Program-made: the position numbers and the translations under genes
The notes under the pieces: model-generated
Told to the model about the DNA's origin: nothing
The model's input: only the letters and a program-made list of their open reading frames with translations
Database searches by the model: none
Assembly: GCA_028280195.1 (NCBI GenBank)
Contig: JANQMH010000128.1
Coordinates: 1 to 33,364, forward strand
Reading direction: 5' to 3'
DNA from: Exilibacterium sp.
GTDB lineage: Bacteria; Pseudomonadota; Gammaproteobacteria; Pseudomonadales; Cellvibrionaceae
DNA length: 33,364 nucleotides
In this document: piece after piece, positions 22,323 through 31,465 of the stretch
Position numbering within the stretch: the stretch's first letter is position 1
Layout: every line of letters starts with the position of its first letter

Positions 22323-23782
22323 GCGAAACCGGCAGGAAAATTCTCGGCCCCATAAACCGCGTCGAAGGCGATCTGGAGGTGCGCCTGGAAGTCGGGCAGC
22401 AAAAAGTCACCCGCGCCTGGGTCAACTCGCCGCTGTTTCGCGGTTTCGAAAAAATACTGCAGGGCAAAGCGCCGGCCGACGCGCTGGTCTATACGCCGCG
22501 CATCTGCGGTATCTGTTCGGTATCGCAATCGATCGCCGCGGCCGCGGCGCTGGCGCAGCTGCAGGGCATCGCGCCCACGGAAAACGGGCAGCTGGCCACC
22601 AACCTGACCCTGGCCTGCGAAAACCTGGCCGACCACCTCAGCCATTTCTATCTGTTTTTCATGCCGGACTTCGCCCGCGCCGGCTATGCCGACCAGGCGT
22701 GGTATCAGCGGGAGGCAGCGCGGTTTCGCGCCCAGACCGGCGCGGCCAGTAATCAGGTGCTGCCGGCGCGGGCGGCGTTTTTGCAGCTGACCGGCCTGCT
22801 GGCGGGCAAGTGGCCGCATTCGCTGAGCCTGCAGCCCGGCGGCACCAGCAGGCCCCTGAGCCGCAGCGAGCAGTTGCGGCTGCAGGCAATGATCGGCAAC
22901 TTTCGCCGCTTTCTGGAACAGACACTGTTCGGCGACCGGCTGGAAAACGTCAACACCCTGGCATCGGTCAAGCAGTTGCAGCAGTGGCAGTCGCAACACC
23001 GGCAAAGTGATTGCGGCCGTTTTCTCGCCATTGCCGACGCCCTGCAACTGCACCAGCTCGGCCGCGCCGCCGACCGCTTTATGAGTTACGGCGCCTACGC
23101 ACTGCCGCAGGGCTGGCTGTTCCGGCGCGGCTGCGTCACCCTGGAAGAGGGACACGCGGTCTACGCCAAACTGGACGAGCGCCGCATTACCGAAGATATC
23201 GCCAGCAGCTGGCTGGCCGGCGAGCGCTGCCCTTTACACCCCTATCGCGGCCGCACCGAGCCCGATGCCGAACAGAGCGGCTACAGCTGGTGCAAGGCGC
23301 CGCGGCTGGACGGGCGCAGCGTCGAGGTCGGCGCGCTGGCGCGGCAGGTGGTCAACGGCCATCCGCTGGCCCTGGATCTGGTAGCGCAGAACGGCGCCAG
23401 CGTCTACAGCCGGGTTATCGGCCGGCTGCTGGAACTGGCGCTGGTGGTGCCGGAAATGGAGCACTGGTGCGCCGAACTCGACCCGCAGCAGCCCTATTGC
23501 CGCCACGCGCTAATGCCCGCCGGCGGCCGCGGCGCCGGCATGGTCGAAGCGGCGCGCGGCAGCCTCGGCCACTGGCTGCAGGTCGAGCAGGGCCGCATCA
23601 GCAACTACCAGATTATCGCGCCGACCACCTGGAACTTTTCCCCCCGCGACGGCGGCGATCAGCCGGGAGCGCTGGAGCAGGCACTGGAGGGTGCGCCGGT
23701 GGCCGGCGATATCGAAGAGGCGCTGGCGGTGCAGCATATTATCCGCTCGTTCGATCCCTGTATGGTCTGCACGGTGCACTGA
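22319..23782 (+). CDS. hupV: Regulatory (H2-sensing) hydrogenase large subunit
   Basis: A 487-aa HoxC/HupV protein starting at GTG 22319, overlapping the hupU stop (GTGA) with GGGGGGA upstream. Ligand motifs are R-I-C-G-I-C-S (Cys 63, 66) and D-P-C-M-V-C-T-V-H at the very end (Cys 481, 484). The protein stops at that His, with no cleavable peptide, so it needs no endopeptidase; this is the hallmark of sensor hydrogenases. It should bind the kinase HupT in complex with HupU and lower HoxA phosphorylation when H2 is present, as in R. eutropha. Confidence 0.96.
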   Translation: MSETGRKILGPINRVEGDLEVRLEVGQQKVTRAWVNSPLFRGFEKILQGKAPADALVYTPRICGICSVSQSIAAAAALAQLQGIAPTENGQLATNLTLACENLADHLSHFYLFFMPDFARAGYADQAWYQREAARFRAQTGAASNQVLPARAAFLQLTGLLAGKWPHSLSLQPGGTSRPLSRSEQLRLQAMIGNFRRFLEQTLFGDRLENVNTLASVKQLQQWQSQHRQSDCGRFLAIADALQLHQLGRAADRFMSYGAYALPQGWLFRRGCVTLEEGHAVYAKLDERRITEDIASSWLAGERCPLHPYRGRTEPDAEQSGYSWCKAPRLDGRSVEVGALARQVVNGHPLALDLVAQNGASVYSRVIGRLLELALVVPEMEHWCAELDPQQPYCRHALMPAGGRGAGMVEAARGSLGHWLQVEQGRISNYQIIAPTTWNFSPRDGGDQPGALEQALEGAPVAGDIEEALAVQHIIRSFDPCMVCTVH

Positions 23783-26178
23783 TGAACAGCCTCACCGAAG
23801 CCAGCATCTGCCAGAAAACCATCCGCGTGCGCGGTATCGTCCAGGGCGTGGGTTTTCGCCCCGCGGTATGGCGCTTTGCCACCCAGCTGGGCCTGTGCGG
23901 GCAGGTGCGCAACGACGGCGACGGGGTATTGATCGAATGCAGGGGGCCGAAGTCACGCGTCGATCAGCTGATCGAGCAACTGCACGGCGCGGCACCGGCA
24001 CAGGCGCGTATCAGCAGTATCGATCACTGGACCAGCAGCGGGACTATCGCCGCTGATGAGTTCGTCATTGCCCAGAGTCGCGAGCGCTCTCTGACCGGCA
24101 CCGGGATATCCCCGGACCTCGCCCCCTGCCCGGCCTGCACCGCCGACCTGGCGCAGCCCGGCGGTCGCCGCTACCGCTACCCGTTTACCAACTGCAGCCA
24201 CTGCGGCCCGCGGCTGAGCATTATCCGCAGCCTGCCCTACGACCGGGCCAACACCAGTATGGCCGCCTTCCGCCAGTGCCCGCGCTGCCTGCGGGAATAC
24301 CACGACCCCGCCGAGCGCCGCTTTCACGCCCAACCCAATGCCTGCCCCGACTGCGGCCCATCACTGTGGCTGGCCGATCGCCACGGGCAGGTCATCGACA
24401 GCGACGATCCGATTGACATCGCCCGGCGGCGCCTGCGCCGGGGAGAGATACTGGCGTTAAAGGGCGTGGGCGGCTTCCAACTGGCGGTGGACGCCGGCAA
24501 CGCCGATGCGGTGGCCGAACTGCGGCGCCGCAAACAGCGGCCGCATAAGCCCTTCGCCCTGATGGCGCGCGACCTGGCCGTTATGCGGCGTTTTTGTCAG
24601 ATCAGTACGGCACAGCGGCAACTGCTGGAAAGTGCCGCCGCCCCTATCGTACTGCTCGAACGCCGCAGCGACGGGCCGCGCCTCGACGCGGTGGCACCCG
24701 ATCAGCGGCGCCTGGGCTTTATGCTGCCGAGTTCGCCGCTGCACTATTTACTGCTGGAAACTTTCGCTATGCCGCTGGTGATGACCTCCGGCAACCCCGC
24801 CGGTGAGCCGCAGTGTATCGACAACCGCAAAGCGCTGCGGGGTTTGTCGGGCATCGCCGATATGTTTTTATTGCACGACCGGGACATTCTGCAGCGGGTC
24901 GACGACTCGGTGGTGCAAACCATCGCCGCACAGCCCCAGCTGTTGCGCCGCGGCCGCGGTTTTGCACCGGCACCCCTGCCGCTGCCGGCCGGTTTCGAGA
25001 CCGGCCCGCAAATTCTCGCCACCGGCGGCGATCTGAAAAATACGTTTTGCCTGCTCGGCGCCGGGCAGGCCATAGTGTCCCAGCATATCGGCGACCTCCG
25101 GGATGCCGGCACCCTGGCGGACTTTGAACACTGCCTGCAGCTGTATCGAGGCCTGTACCCGGATACCTGCCGGCAGCGCCCGGCAGCGGTGGCCGTAGAC
25201 CAGCACCCGCAATATCTGGCGGCGGCTTTCGGCCGCACCGTGGCGGCGGAGGAAAACCTGCCGCTGATCGAAGTGCAGCACCACCACGCCCATATCGCCG
25301 CCTGCCTGGGCGACAATCTGCGGCCTTTGCGGGCGCCGCCGGTGCTCGCCGTGGTACTGGACGGCATGGGCTTTGCGCAGGCCGACCCGGCGCAGCCGCT
25401 GTGGGGCGGTGAGATATTCCTCGCCGATTACACTGCCGCAACGCGACTCGCCCGCCTCAAACCCACTGCGCTGCCGGGCGGCGACAGCGCCATGCGGCAA
25501 CCCTGGCGCAACTGCCTGGCACAGCTGCACGGCGCGCTGGGGTGGCAGTCGGTAGCGCAGCGCTATGCCGGCCTGCCACTGATCGACAGCCTCGAGCGGC
25601 AGCCGCTGGATACCTTGCTGCGCATGATCGACAGGGGGCTCAACGCCCCGCTCAGTTCCTCCTGCGGCCGCTTATTCGATGCGGTTGCCGCCGCGGCCGG
25701 CATCAACACCGAGGGCGATATCAGCTACGAGGGACAGGCGGCGATGGCGCTCGAAGCCAGTATCGGGGATGACGACTGGCGCAGCGCCGGCGCCTACCCC
25801 TTTGCCTTGCAGCGCCTCGATCCGCTGTGGCAGATAGACCCGGCGCCGCTGTGGCCGGCCCTGCTCGACGACCTCGCGGCCGGTTGCCGGCGCGGCCTGA
25901 TCGCCGCCCGCTTCCACCGCGGGCTGGCGGCGGTGCTGGTCGACTGCCTCGGCGCGCTGGCGCGGGATCAGGCGGTAAAAACCGTGGCGCTGAGCGGCGG
26001 CGTATTACAAAACCCGCGCCTGTCACAGGCCCTGCAATCGCAACTGCAGGCGCGGGGCTTCGAGGTGCTGGTGCACCGGCAGGTACCCGCCAATGACGGC
26101 GGCATCGCGCTGGGGCAGGGCCTGGTGGCAGCGGCGCAACTACAAAGCGGTAACGCGGGAGAAAAATCATGTGCCTAG
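23782..26178 (+). CDS. hypF: Carbamoyltransferase HypF
   Basis: A 798-aa enzyme that turns carbamoyl phosphate and ATP into a carbamoyl group placed on the C-terminal Cys of HypE, the source of the CN ligands. Domains in order: acylphosphatase (V-Q-G-V-G-F-R-P at 19-27), two zinc fingers (C-P-A-C...C-S-H-C and C-P-R-C...C-P-D-C, about 115-192), a YrdC-like domain (about 205-380), and a Kae1-like domain with H-H-H-A-H at about 500 and G-G-V-L-Q-N at about 740. The frame is open far upstream in the opposite-phase shadow of hupV, but ATG 23782 overlapping the hupV stop (TGATG) gives the normal N-terminus. All four domains look intact. Confidence 0.96.
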   Translation: MNSLTEASICQKTIRVRGIVQGVGFRPAVWRFATQLGLCGQVRNDGDGVLIECRGPKSRVDQLIEQLHGAAPAQARISSIDHWTSSGTIAADEFVIAQSRERSLTGTGISPDLAPCPACTADLAQPGGRRYRYPFTNCSHCGPRLSIIRSLPYDRANTSMAAFRQCPRCLREYHDPAERRFHAQPNACPDCGPSLWLADRHGQVIDSDDPIDIARRRLRRGEILALKGVGGFQLAVDAGNADAVAELRRRKQRPHKPFALMARDLAVMRRFCQISTAQRQLLESAAAPIVLLERRSDGPRLDAVAPDQRRLGFMLPSSPLHYLLLETFAMPLVMTSGNPAGEPQCIDNRKALRGLSGIADMFLLHDRDILQRVDDSVVQTIAAQPQLLRRGRGFAPAPLPLPAGFETGPQILATGGDLKNTFCLLGAGQAIVSQHIGDLRDAGTLADFEHCLQLYRGLYPDTCRQRPAAVAVDQHPQYLAAAFGRTVAAEENLPLIEVQHHHAHIAACLGDNLRPLRAPPVLAVVLDGMGFAQADPAQPLWGGEIFLADYTAATRLARLKPTALPGGDSAMRQPWRNCLAQLHGALGWQSVAQRYAGLPLIDSLERQPLDTLLRMIDRGLNAPLSSSCGRLFDAVAAAAGINTEGDISYEGQAAMALEASIGDDDWRSAGAYPFALQRLDPLWQIDPAPLWPALLDDLAAGCRRGLIAARFHRGLAAVLVDCLGALARDQAVKTVALSGGVLQNPRLSQALQSQLQARGFEVLVHRQVPANDGGIALGQGLVAAAQLQSGNAGEKSCA

Positions 26179-26450
26179 GTATTCCGGGGCGGATAATCGC
26201 CATTACCGACGCCGACAGACTGATGGCCAAAGTCGATGTCGCAGGCGTGCAGCGCGAGATCAATATCGCCTGCGTGGTCGATCCGCAGCAGGCGCCGGAC
26301 AGCTGTATCGGCAGCTGGGTACTGGTGCACGTAGGCTTCGCCATGAGCCGCATCGACGCGCAGGAGGCGCAGCAAACCCTGCAGCTGCTGGCGGAGCTGG
26401 GTGATATGCAGGAAGAACTCGATGCCATGCAGTCGACGGCCCGGCACTGA
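26169..26450 (+). CDS. hypC: Hydrogenase maturation chaperone HypC
   Basis: A 93-aa HypC with M-C-L-G-I-P-G-R, whose Cys 2 binds the Fe(CN)2CO unit. It forms the scaffold with HypD on which the iron centre is built and then carries it to the large subunit. It overlaps the hypF end by 10 bp. It is shorter than its paralogue HupF. Confidence 0.96.
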   Translation: MCLGIPGRIIAITDADRLMAKVDVAGVQREINIACVVDPQQAPDSCIGSWVLVHVGFAMSRIDAQEAQQTLQLLAELGDMQEELDAMQSTARH

Positions 26451-26465
26451 CCGCCGGAGGCGATG

Positions 26466-27143
26466 ATGACCGAAGACACGAAACCCCTGGACGCTCTCTA
26501 CCCCTTTTTGCACGGCAAGCGCAAAGACCCGCAGCGCGAGCGCCAGGCGCTGCTGCAGTCGGTGCGGCAAAAAGCCGGGCACAGCGTCGCCGTGAAGCAA
26601 AAGTTTTTTGCCGACAACGGCCCGGCGCTGGTCGACGCCGCGGCTGCACTGGCCGCAGTCTACCAGCGCGGCGGCCGCCTGTTCACCATGGGCAACGGCG
26701 GCTCCAGCTGTGACGCCAGCCATTTTGCGGTGGAGTTCCAGCACCCGGTAACCGCCGGCCGCCCGCCGCTGCCGGCAATGAATCTGTGCATGGATATGGC
26801 CATGATCAGCGCCGTCGCCAACGATGTCGGCGTGGAGCATATGTTTACCCGGCAACTGCAGGCCCACGCCAGGGCCGGCGACGGCCTGGTGGGATTTTCC
26901 ACCAGCGGCAATTCCGGCAACCTGATGGCCGCTTTTGCAAAAGCCCGGCAGATGCAGCTGCTGACGCTGGGTTTTTGCGGCGGCGACGGCGGTGCCATGC
27001 GCAGCAGCGGCCTGCTCGATCACTGCCTGCTGGTGGAGACCGATTCGATTCACCGGGTGCAGGAGGTGCACCTGGCCATCTACCATATCCTCTGGGATTT
27101 GACCCACACCCTGCTCGCCGATAAGCGCGGAGATCTACCATGA
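26466..27143 (+). CDS. SIS-domain (GmhA-like) protein inserted between hypC and hypD
   Basis: A 225-aa sugar-isomerase-type protein. ATG 26466 is preferred because GGAGG ends five bases before it; ATG 26463 is also possible. Residues about 45-210 form one SIS domain: F-T-M-G-N-G-G-S-S-C-D-A-S-H-F near 75 and S-T-S-G-N-S-G-N near 142 are phosphosugar-binding motifs shared with phosphoheptose isomerase GmhA. The first 40 residues are an extra charged extension. Its stop overlaps the hypD start (ATGA), so it is part of the hyp operon. No LPS sugar genes are nearby; its role in hydrogenase biosynthesis is unknown. Confidence 0.85.
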   Translation: MTEDTKPLDALYPFLHGKRKDPQRERQALLQSVRQKAGHSVAVKQKFFADNGPALVDAAAALAAVYQRGGRLFTMGNGGSSCDASHFAVEFQHPVTAGRPPLPAMNLCMDMAMISAVANDVGVEHMFTRQLQAHARAGDGLVGFSTSGNSGNLMAAFAKARQMQLLTLGFCGGDGGAMRSSGLLDHCLLVETDSIHRVQEVHLAIYHILWDLTHTLLADKRGDLP

Positions 27144-28291
27144 AATACGTCGACGAATTTCGCGATCCCAAACGGGCGGCTGTGCTGCAACAGCGGATAA
27201 AACGCCTCGCCGCGCAGATCTTTGCCCGCCGCAGGCGGCCATTGCAGCTGATGGAGTTCTGCGGCGGCCATACCCATACCATTTTCCGCTACGGCATCGA
27301 GCAGTTGCTGCCGGACAGCATTGAGCTGGTGCACGGCCCCGGCTGCCCGGTGTGCGTATTGCCGCGGGGGCGTGTCGACGACTGTGTGGCACTGGCGCAG
27401 CGCCCGCAAGTCATCTTCGCCACCTTTGGCGATGCCATGCGGGTACCGGGGTCGCGCCAGAGCCTGCTCGAGGCCAGGGCCGCCGGCGCCGATGTGCGCA
27501 TGGTCTATTCGCCGCTGGACGCCCTGCAGCTGGCCCGCAGCCACCCCCGGCGCGAAGTGATATTTTTCGCCCTCGGTTTTGAAACCACCATGCCCGGCAC
27601 GGCCTTGACCGTACTGCAGGCGGCGGCGGAAAATATCGGCAATTTCTCCCTGTTCTGCAACCATATCACCACAGTGCCGACGATTAAGGCCATTCTCGAT
27701 TCGGCGGATATGAAAATCGACGGCTTTCTGGCACCGGGCCACGTCAGTATGGTGGTGGGTGAAACGCCTTTTCACTTTGTCAGCGATCACTACCACAAGC
27801 CGCTGGTAATTACCGGCTTCGAGCCGCTGGATATTTTACAGTCGCTGTGGATGTTGCTGCGACAGATACACGGCGGTTACAGCAGGGTGGAAAACCAGTA
27901 CCGCCGCGTTGTCGCCAGCGACGGCAATGACGCCGGCCTCAATGCCATCCACCAAGTCTTTGAACTGCGCGAATACTTCGAATGGCGCGGCCTCGGCTCC
28001 ATCGACCACTCGGGGGTGCGCATGCGCGAGCAGTATGCAGCCTTTGATGCCGAGAAAAAATTCAGCCTTGCCAACCTGCAAATCGCCGACCCCAAAGCCT
28101 GCCAGTGCGGCGAGGTGCTGAAAGGCGTGATTCGCCCCTGGCAGTGCAAAGTGTTCGGCGATCAGTGCAATCCGCAGACACCGCTGGGCGCGTTGATGGT
28201 GTCCTCCGAAGGCGCCTGCGCCGCCTACTATAACTTCGGCGACCAGCAGGCGCTGCTCAGGCTGCGAGAGGAAAACGGAGCCAGCGTATGA
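27140..28291 (+). CDS. hypD: Hydrogenase iron-centre assembly protein HypD
   Basis: A 383-aa FeS protein that, with HypC, assembles the Fe(CN)2CO group. Conserved motifs: C-G-G-H-T-H at 41-46, G-P-G-C-P-V-C at 67-72, F-A-T-F-G-D, the A-L-G-F-E-T-T segment, A-P-G-H-V-S, and C-terminal cysteines (Q-C-G-E-V-L-x-G, P-W-x-C-x-x-F-G-x-x-C) that hold a 4Fe-4S cluster. All expected cysteines are present. Coupled to both neighbours by ATGA overlaps. Confidence 0.97.
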   Translation: MKYVDEFRDPKRAAVLQQRIKRLAAQIFARRRRPLQLMEFCGGHTHTIFRYGIEQLLPDSIELVHGPGCPVCVLPRGRVDDCVALAQRPQVIFATFGDAMRVPGSRQSLLEARAAGADVRMVYSPLDALQLARSHPRREVIFFALGFETTMPGTALTVLQAAAENIGNFSLFCNHITTVPTIKAILDSADMKIDGFLAPGHVSMVVGETPFHFVSDHYHKPLVITGFEPLDILQSLWMLLRQIHGGYSRVENQYRRVVASDGNDAGLNAIHQVFELREYFEWRGLGSIDHSGVRMREQYAAFDAEKKFSLANLQIADPKACQCGEVLKGVIRPWQCKVFGDQCNPQTPLGALMVSSEGACAAYYNFGDQQALLRLREENGASV

Positions 28292-29331
28292 ACGGCGCGC
28301 CTGTTACACCGCAGCAGACCATCACCATGGCCCACGGCAGCGGCGGCAAGGCGATGCAGGCGCTGATCGAGTCGCTGTTTGTCGCCACCTTTGACGATCC
28401 GCAACTGTCGAAACTGGAAGACCAGGCGCGCTTTTATCTGGCGGAGATGAGCGGCGGGGGTGACCGCCTGGCTTTTACCACCGACTCCTATGTAGTGGAC
28501 CCGCTGTTTTTCCCCGGCGGCGATATCGGCAAGCTGGCCGTTACCGGTACGGTCAACGATCTGGCGGTGGGCGGCGCCAGGCCACTGTATCTGAGCTGCG
28601 GCATGATCATCGAAGAGGGCCTGCCGATAGAGACATTGCAGGCGGTGGCGCAGTCCATGAAGCGCACCGCCGAGGCGGCGGGCGTATCGATCGTCACCGG
28701 CGATACCAAGGTGGTTCAACGCGGCGCCTGCGACAAACTGTTTATCAATACCGCCGGCGTGGGTGTGATACCCGCCGGCATAAACATCGAAGCCGGCGGC
28801 GCAAAGCCGGGAGACGCGATTCTGATCAACGGCTATCTCGGCGACCACGGCGCCGCCATTGTCGATGCCCGCGGCGAACTGGCCATAGACAGCAGTATCG
28901 AAACAGACTGCCAGCCGCTGAACCATCTGATAGCCGACATGCTGGCAATATGCCCCGATATCCACTGCCTGCGCGACGCCACCCGCGGCGGCCTGGCAAC
29001 GGTGCTCAACGACTTTGCCCACGCCAGCGGCTGCTGTATGCAAATCGAGGAACAGGCGCTGCCGGTTCGCACCGAAGTCCGGGGTATCTGTGAGATTCTG
29101 GGGCTGGACCCGCTCTACCTGGCCAACGAAGGCAAGCTGGTAGCGGTGGTTCCCGCAGCGGCGGCCGGCGCCCTGCTCGATCGCATGCGCGCGCATGCGG
29201 CCGGCGCAGACAGCGCGGTAATAGGCCGCGTTGCCGAGGCGCCGGCCAAACGGGTGCTGATAAAAACCGCCTTCGGCAGCCAGCGTATCGTCGATACGCT
29301 GATCGGCGAACAACTGCCGAGGATCTGCTGA
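28288..29331 (+). CDS. hypE: Carbamoyl dehydratase HypE
   Basis: A 347-aa ATP-dependent enzyme that dehydrates the S-carbamoyl group on its own C-terminal Cys to a thiocyanate, the CN donor. It has the A-H-G-S-G-G-K N-terminus, T-D-S-Y-V-V-D-P, G-T-V-N-D-L-A-V-G-G-A, T-G-D-T-K-V-V and R-D-A-T-R-G-G-L motifs of the PurM-like fold, and ends L-P-R-I-C with the essential Cys as last residue. The start overlaps hypD; the stop overlaps the permease start (TGATG). Confidence 0.97.
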   Translation: MNGAPVTPQQTITMAHGSGGKAMQALIESLFVATFDDPQLSKLEDQARFYLAEMSGGGDRLAFTTDSYVVDPLFFPGGDIGKLAVTGTVNDLAVGGARPLYLSCGMIIEEGLPIETLQAVAQSMKRTAEAAGVSIVTGDTKVVQRGACDKLFINTAGVGVIPAGINIEAGGAKPGDAILINGYLGDHGAAIVDARGELAIDSSIETDCQPLNHLIADMLAICPDIHCLRDATRGGLATVLNDFAHASGCCMQIEEQALPVRTEVRGICEILGLDPLYLANEGKLVAVVPAAAAGALLDRMRAHAAGADSAVIGRVAEAPAKRVLIKTAFGSQRIVDTLIGEQLPRIC

Positions 29332-29957
29332 TGACCAGCCTGTTGGCCTTTGCCTTTCTCCTCGGCATCCGGCACGCGCTGGAAGCGGATCACCTCGTCA
29401 CCGTGGCCTCCCTTGCCAGCACCCACCGCTCGCGGCGGCAGGTAGTGCGCCAGGGCCTGGCCTGGGGCGTGGGGCACAGCCTGACCCTGCTGCTGTTTGC
29501 CGGCGCCGTATTGTGGATGGACACGCTGATACCCGCAGGGCTCGCGACCGCTCTGGAAATGGCGGTGGGCGCGCTGATGATTGTGCTCGGCATCGATGTG
29601 ATCAGGCGCGGCCGCACCGCCGGGCAGGCGGTGCCGGAAACCGTTGCGCAACCCCACACCCTTAAAGGAGACTTGCCGCTGCGCGCCCTGGCGATGGGCC
29701 TGATTCACGGCATGGCGGGATCGGCGGCTTTGATTCTGCTGTTTGTAGAGCGTATGAATTCAGTGCTGCAAGGGCTTGCCTATGTCGTTATTTTCAGTAT
29801 CGGATCGCTGGCAGGTATGCTGCTTTTTTCTGTGGCGATTTCCTTTCCGCTCGGTTTTAGCGCAAGAAATTTCTCGCGTTTTCACCACGGTTTGCGGTTG
29901 TTTATCGGTTTGCTGACCGCTGCTATCGGTGTGGTGCTGGTGGTTGAGAGGCTTTAG
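29331..29957 (+). CDS. NiCoT/UreH-like nickel permease
   Basis: A 208-aa membrane protein with about six hydrophobic segments. Near the N-terminus, R-H-A-L-E-A-D-H (His 15, Asp 20, His 21) is the H-x4-D-H signature of nickel/cobalt transporters; a second His motif, L-I-H-G-M-A-G-S-A-A, lies in the middle, as in UreH-like and HupE-type permeases. Being coupled to hypE by TGATG, it most likely imports nickel for hydrogenase synthesis. The exact subfamily is uncertain. It is the last gene of the operon; an inverted-repeat element starts 17 bp after its stop. Confidence 0.85.
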   Translation: MTSLLAFAFLLGIRHALEADHLVTVASLASTHRSRRQVVRQGLAWGVGHSLTLLLFAGAVLWMDTLIPAGLATALEMAVGALMIVLGIDVIRRGRTAGQAVPETVAQPHTLKGDLPLRALAMGLIHGMAGSAALILLFVERMNSVLQGLAYVVIFSIGSLAGMLLFSVAISFPLGFSARNFSRFHHGLRLFIGLLTAAIGVVLVVERL

Positions 29958-29974
29958 CCAGGACTGTATCCGTC

Positions 29975-30201
29975 TAAGAGAAATCGTGCTAATCGATTCG
30001 GCCCTAAACCAGGTCAGAGCCTACCAATACAGTTCTATCAATCTTCGTTAAGTACACTGCAGGTAGGCCCGGCTCTCTGTAAGCCTTTCAGAAACTCTCG
30101 ACGGCAGGGATGCCGGCGTGAAGTCCCCAGGGACGGGTTCACGACGTGTTTCTGAAAGGCTTACAGAGAGCCGGGCCGATTATCTGGCACGATTTCTCTT
30201 A
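29975..30201. mobile_element. 227-bp nested inverted-repeat element (MITE-like), possible operon terminator
   Basis: Outer arms TAAGAGAAATCGTGC at 29975-29989 and its exact complement at 30187-30201; both ends carry TA, which fits a TA target duplication. Inside is a second, perfect 30-bp inverted repeat (30066-30095 and 30148-30177, starting GGCCCGGCTCTCTG). Its centre (30096-30147) folds again: GTGAA-GTCCC-CA-GGGAC-TTCAC. There is no coding frame. It lies directly after the hyp operon and could stop or stabilise its transcript. Confidence 0.75.
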
Positions 30202-30494
30202 AATACCACCCACTTCAACAATCGTTACTATGCAGTAAAAATACTGTCGCTATACAACGCGCCATACTAACCAAACTGATCCACCACGGCGCCATACTTG
30301 CATAAAAAATGTGAAAAACACACACATAATATATTCTGCCTAGCAGGCTTGTATGATAGTTTTTTTTGGGATTACTATAAACAGCAACAACATCAACGAT
30401 GCGCCAACAGTAAAACTTTCCACAATCATCATTAAAATAATCGGATCACACTACTCAAAGGCAACATTGAGAAAATTGAAAAAGGAATATGACG
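30202..30494. other. AT-rich upstream region of the secreted hydrolase
   Basis: About 290 AT-rich bases with no credible gene (a 77-codon frame from 30353 has no family features and runs into the hydrolase). GCGCCATACT occurs at about 30259 and again, nearly, at 30289. The promoter of the hydrolase gene must be here, but no -35/-10 pair could be chosen with confidence. Confidence 0.4.
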
Positions 30495-31346
30495 ATGTCC
30501 CGCTTACTTGGCAGCCTGTTTCTGCTAATGATCTGCTCAGCTGCGCTTGCCGAAACCGGTGTTGCCTTCGTACACGGCACCGGTAAACAAACCGATGCGC
30601 TGAATGACTATTGGAAGTCGGAGTTTGTCAATTCGGTAAAGCTCGGCCTGCCCAATTCACAAAATCACACGGTCATCAACTGTGATTTCGAGCAGTATAT
30701 GTGGGACAACCGCGCCGCCGGCTGCCTGGCGCAACAACTGCTAGATTTTATCAACGCCCGCGGTATTACCGACCTGGTGGTTATCACCCATTCCAATGGC
30801 GGCAATGTCATGCGCTGGATACTGTCCAACCCCACCTGGGACGCGCGCTACCCGGCCATTATCGACAAAATCCGCTGGGTCAATGCACTGGCGCCCTCGA
30901 GTCTGGGCACGCCGCTGGCCGATGCGGTGGTCGACGGCAATATCTTCGAACAGGCGCTCGGCTGGCTGCTAGGCTACGCCAACGACGCGGTGAGGATGCA
31001 GCAGGTCAATTCGATGGCTTTTTACAACGCCGAGTGGCTGCTGGGAACCGCCGGGCGCCCTACCCTGCCCAGGGGTTTCTGGAATGTCGTGGGCACCGAC
31101 GTGGAAACCAATCCGCTCGACGGCGATAGCTACTGCGGCGGCTACGATCTCAATCTGGGTCTGGAAATCACTCAGGCCTGGCTCGACAGCTGCTCCGACG
31201 GTTTTCTCGAGTGCAGCTCGCAAAACGGCGCCGGCCAACTGTGGTTTTTCGATACTTCCCGCACCGCCGGCGGTGAGCCCCTGAGCCACAACCAAAGCCG
31301 GCGCCAGTGTTTTGGTCTCGATACGATATTGAGAAACGATCTGTAA
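30495..31346 (+). CDS. Secreted alpha/beta-hydrolase (lipase/esterase-like)
   Basis: A 283-aa protein from ATG 30495, eight bases after AAGGA; ATG 30489 is an alternative. The first 20 residues are a Sec signal peptide (L-L-G-S-L-F-L-L-M-I-C-S-A-A-L-A). The mature part starts with a strand and the oxyanion-like F-V-H-G-T-G-K; the nucleophile elbow is T-H-S-N-G-G with Ser in the G-x-S-x-G-like position. A final His (L-S-H-N-Q) and several Cys pairs for periplasmic disulfides are present. The substrate is unknown. It is followed at 119 bp by another secreted protein on the same strand, so the two may act together outside the cell or in the periplasm. Confidence 0.75.
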   Translation: MSRLLGSLFLLMICSAALAETGVAFVHGTGKQTDALNDYWKSEFVNSVKLGLPNSQNHTVINCDFEQYMWDNRAAGCLAQQLLDFINARGITDLVVITHSNGGNVMRWILSNPTWDARYPAIIDKIRWVNALAPSSLGTPLADAVVDGNIFEQALGWLLGYANDAVRMQQVNSMAFYNAEWLLGTAGRPTLPRGFWNVVGTDVETNPLDGDSYCGGYDLNLGLEITQAWLDSCSDGFLECSSQNGAGQLWFFDTSRTAGGEPLSHNQSRRQCFGLDTILRNDL

Positions 31347-31465
31347 ACGCCTTTTCAACAATGCGTATTATCAGCCCCATGGAAACGGCAGCCACCAGCC
31401 CGTGAATTGACACTGTTGTTCGATTACCGGTATCTCGGTCGTCAAGCAATGATCAGGATAACACT

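Noticed and set aside
23011-23781. Long upstream extension of the hypF frame through hupV
   Set aside because: Its translation is Arg/Pro/Ala-rich shadow sequence; the HypF acylphosphatase domain begins normally at 23782.
23756-23782. hupV looks C-terminally truncated compared with hupL
   Set aside because: Ending at the His of D-P-C-x-x-C-x-x-H is normal for sensor hydrogenases.
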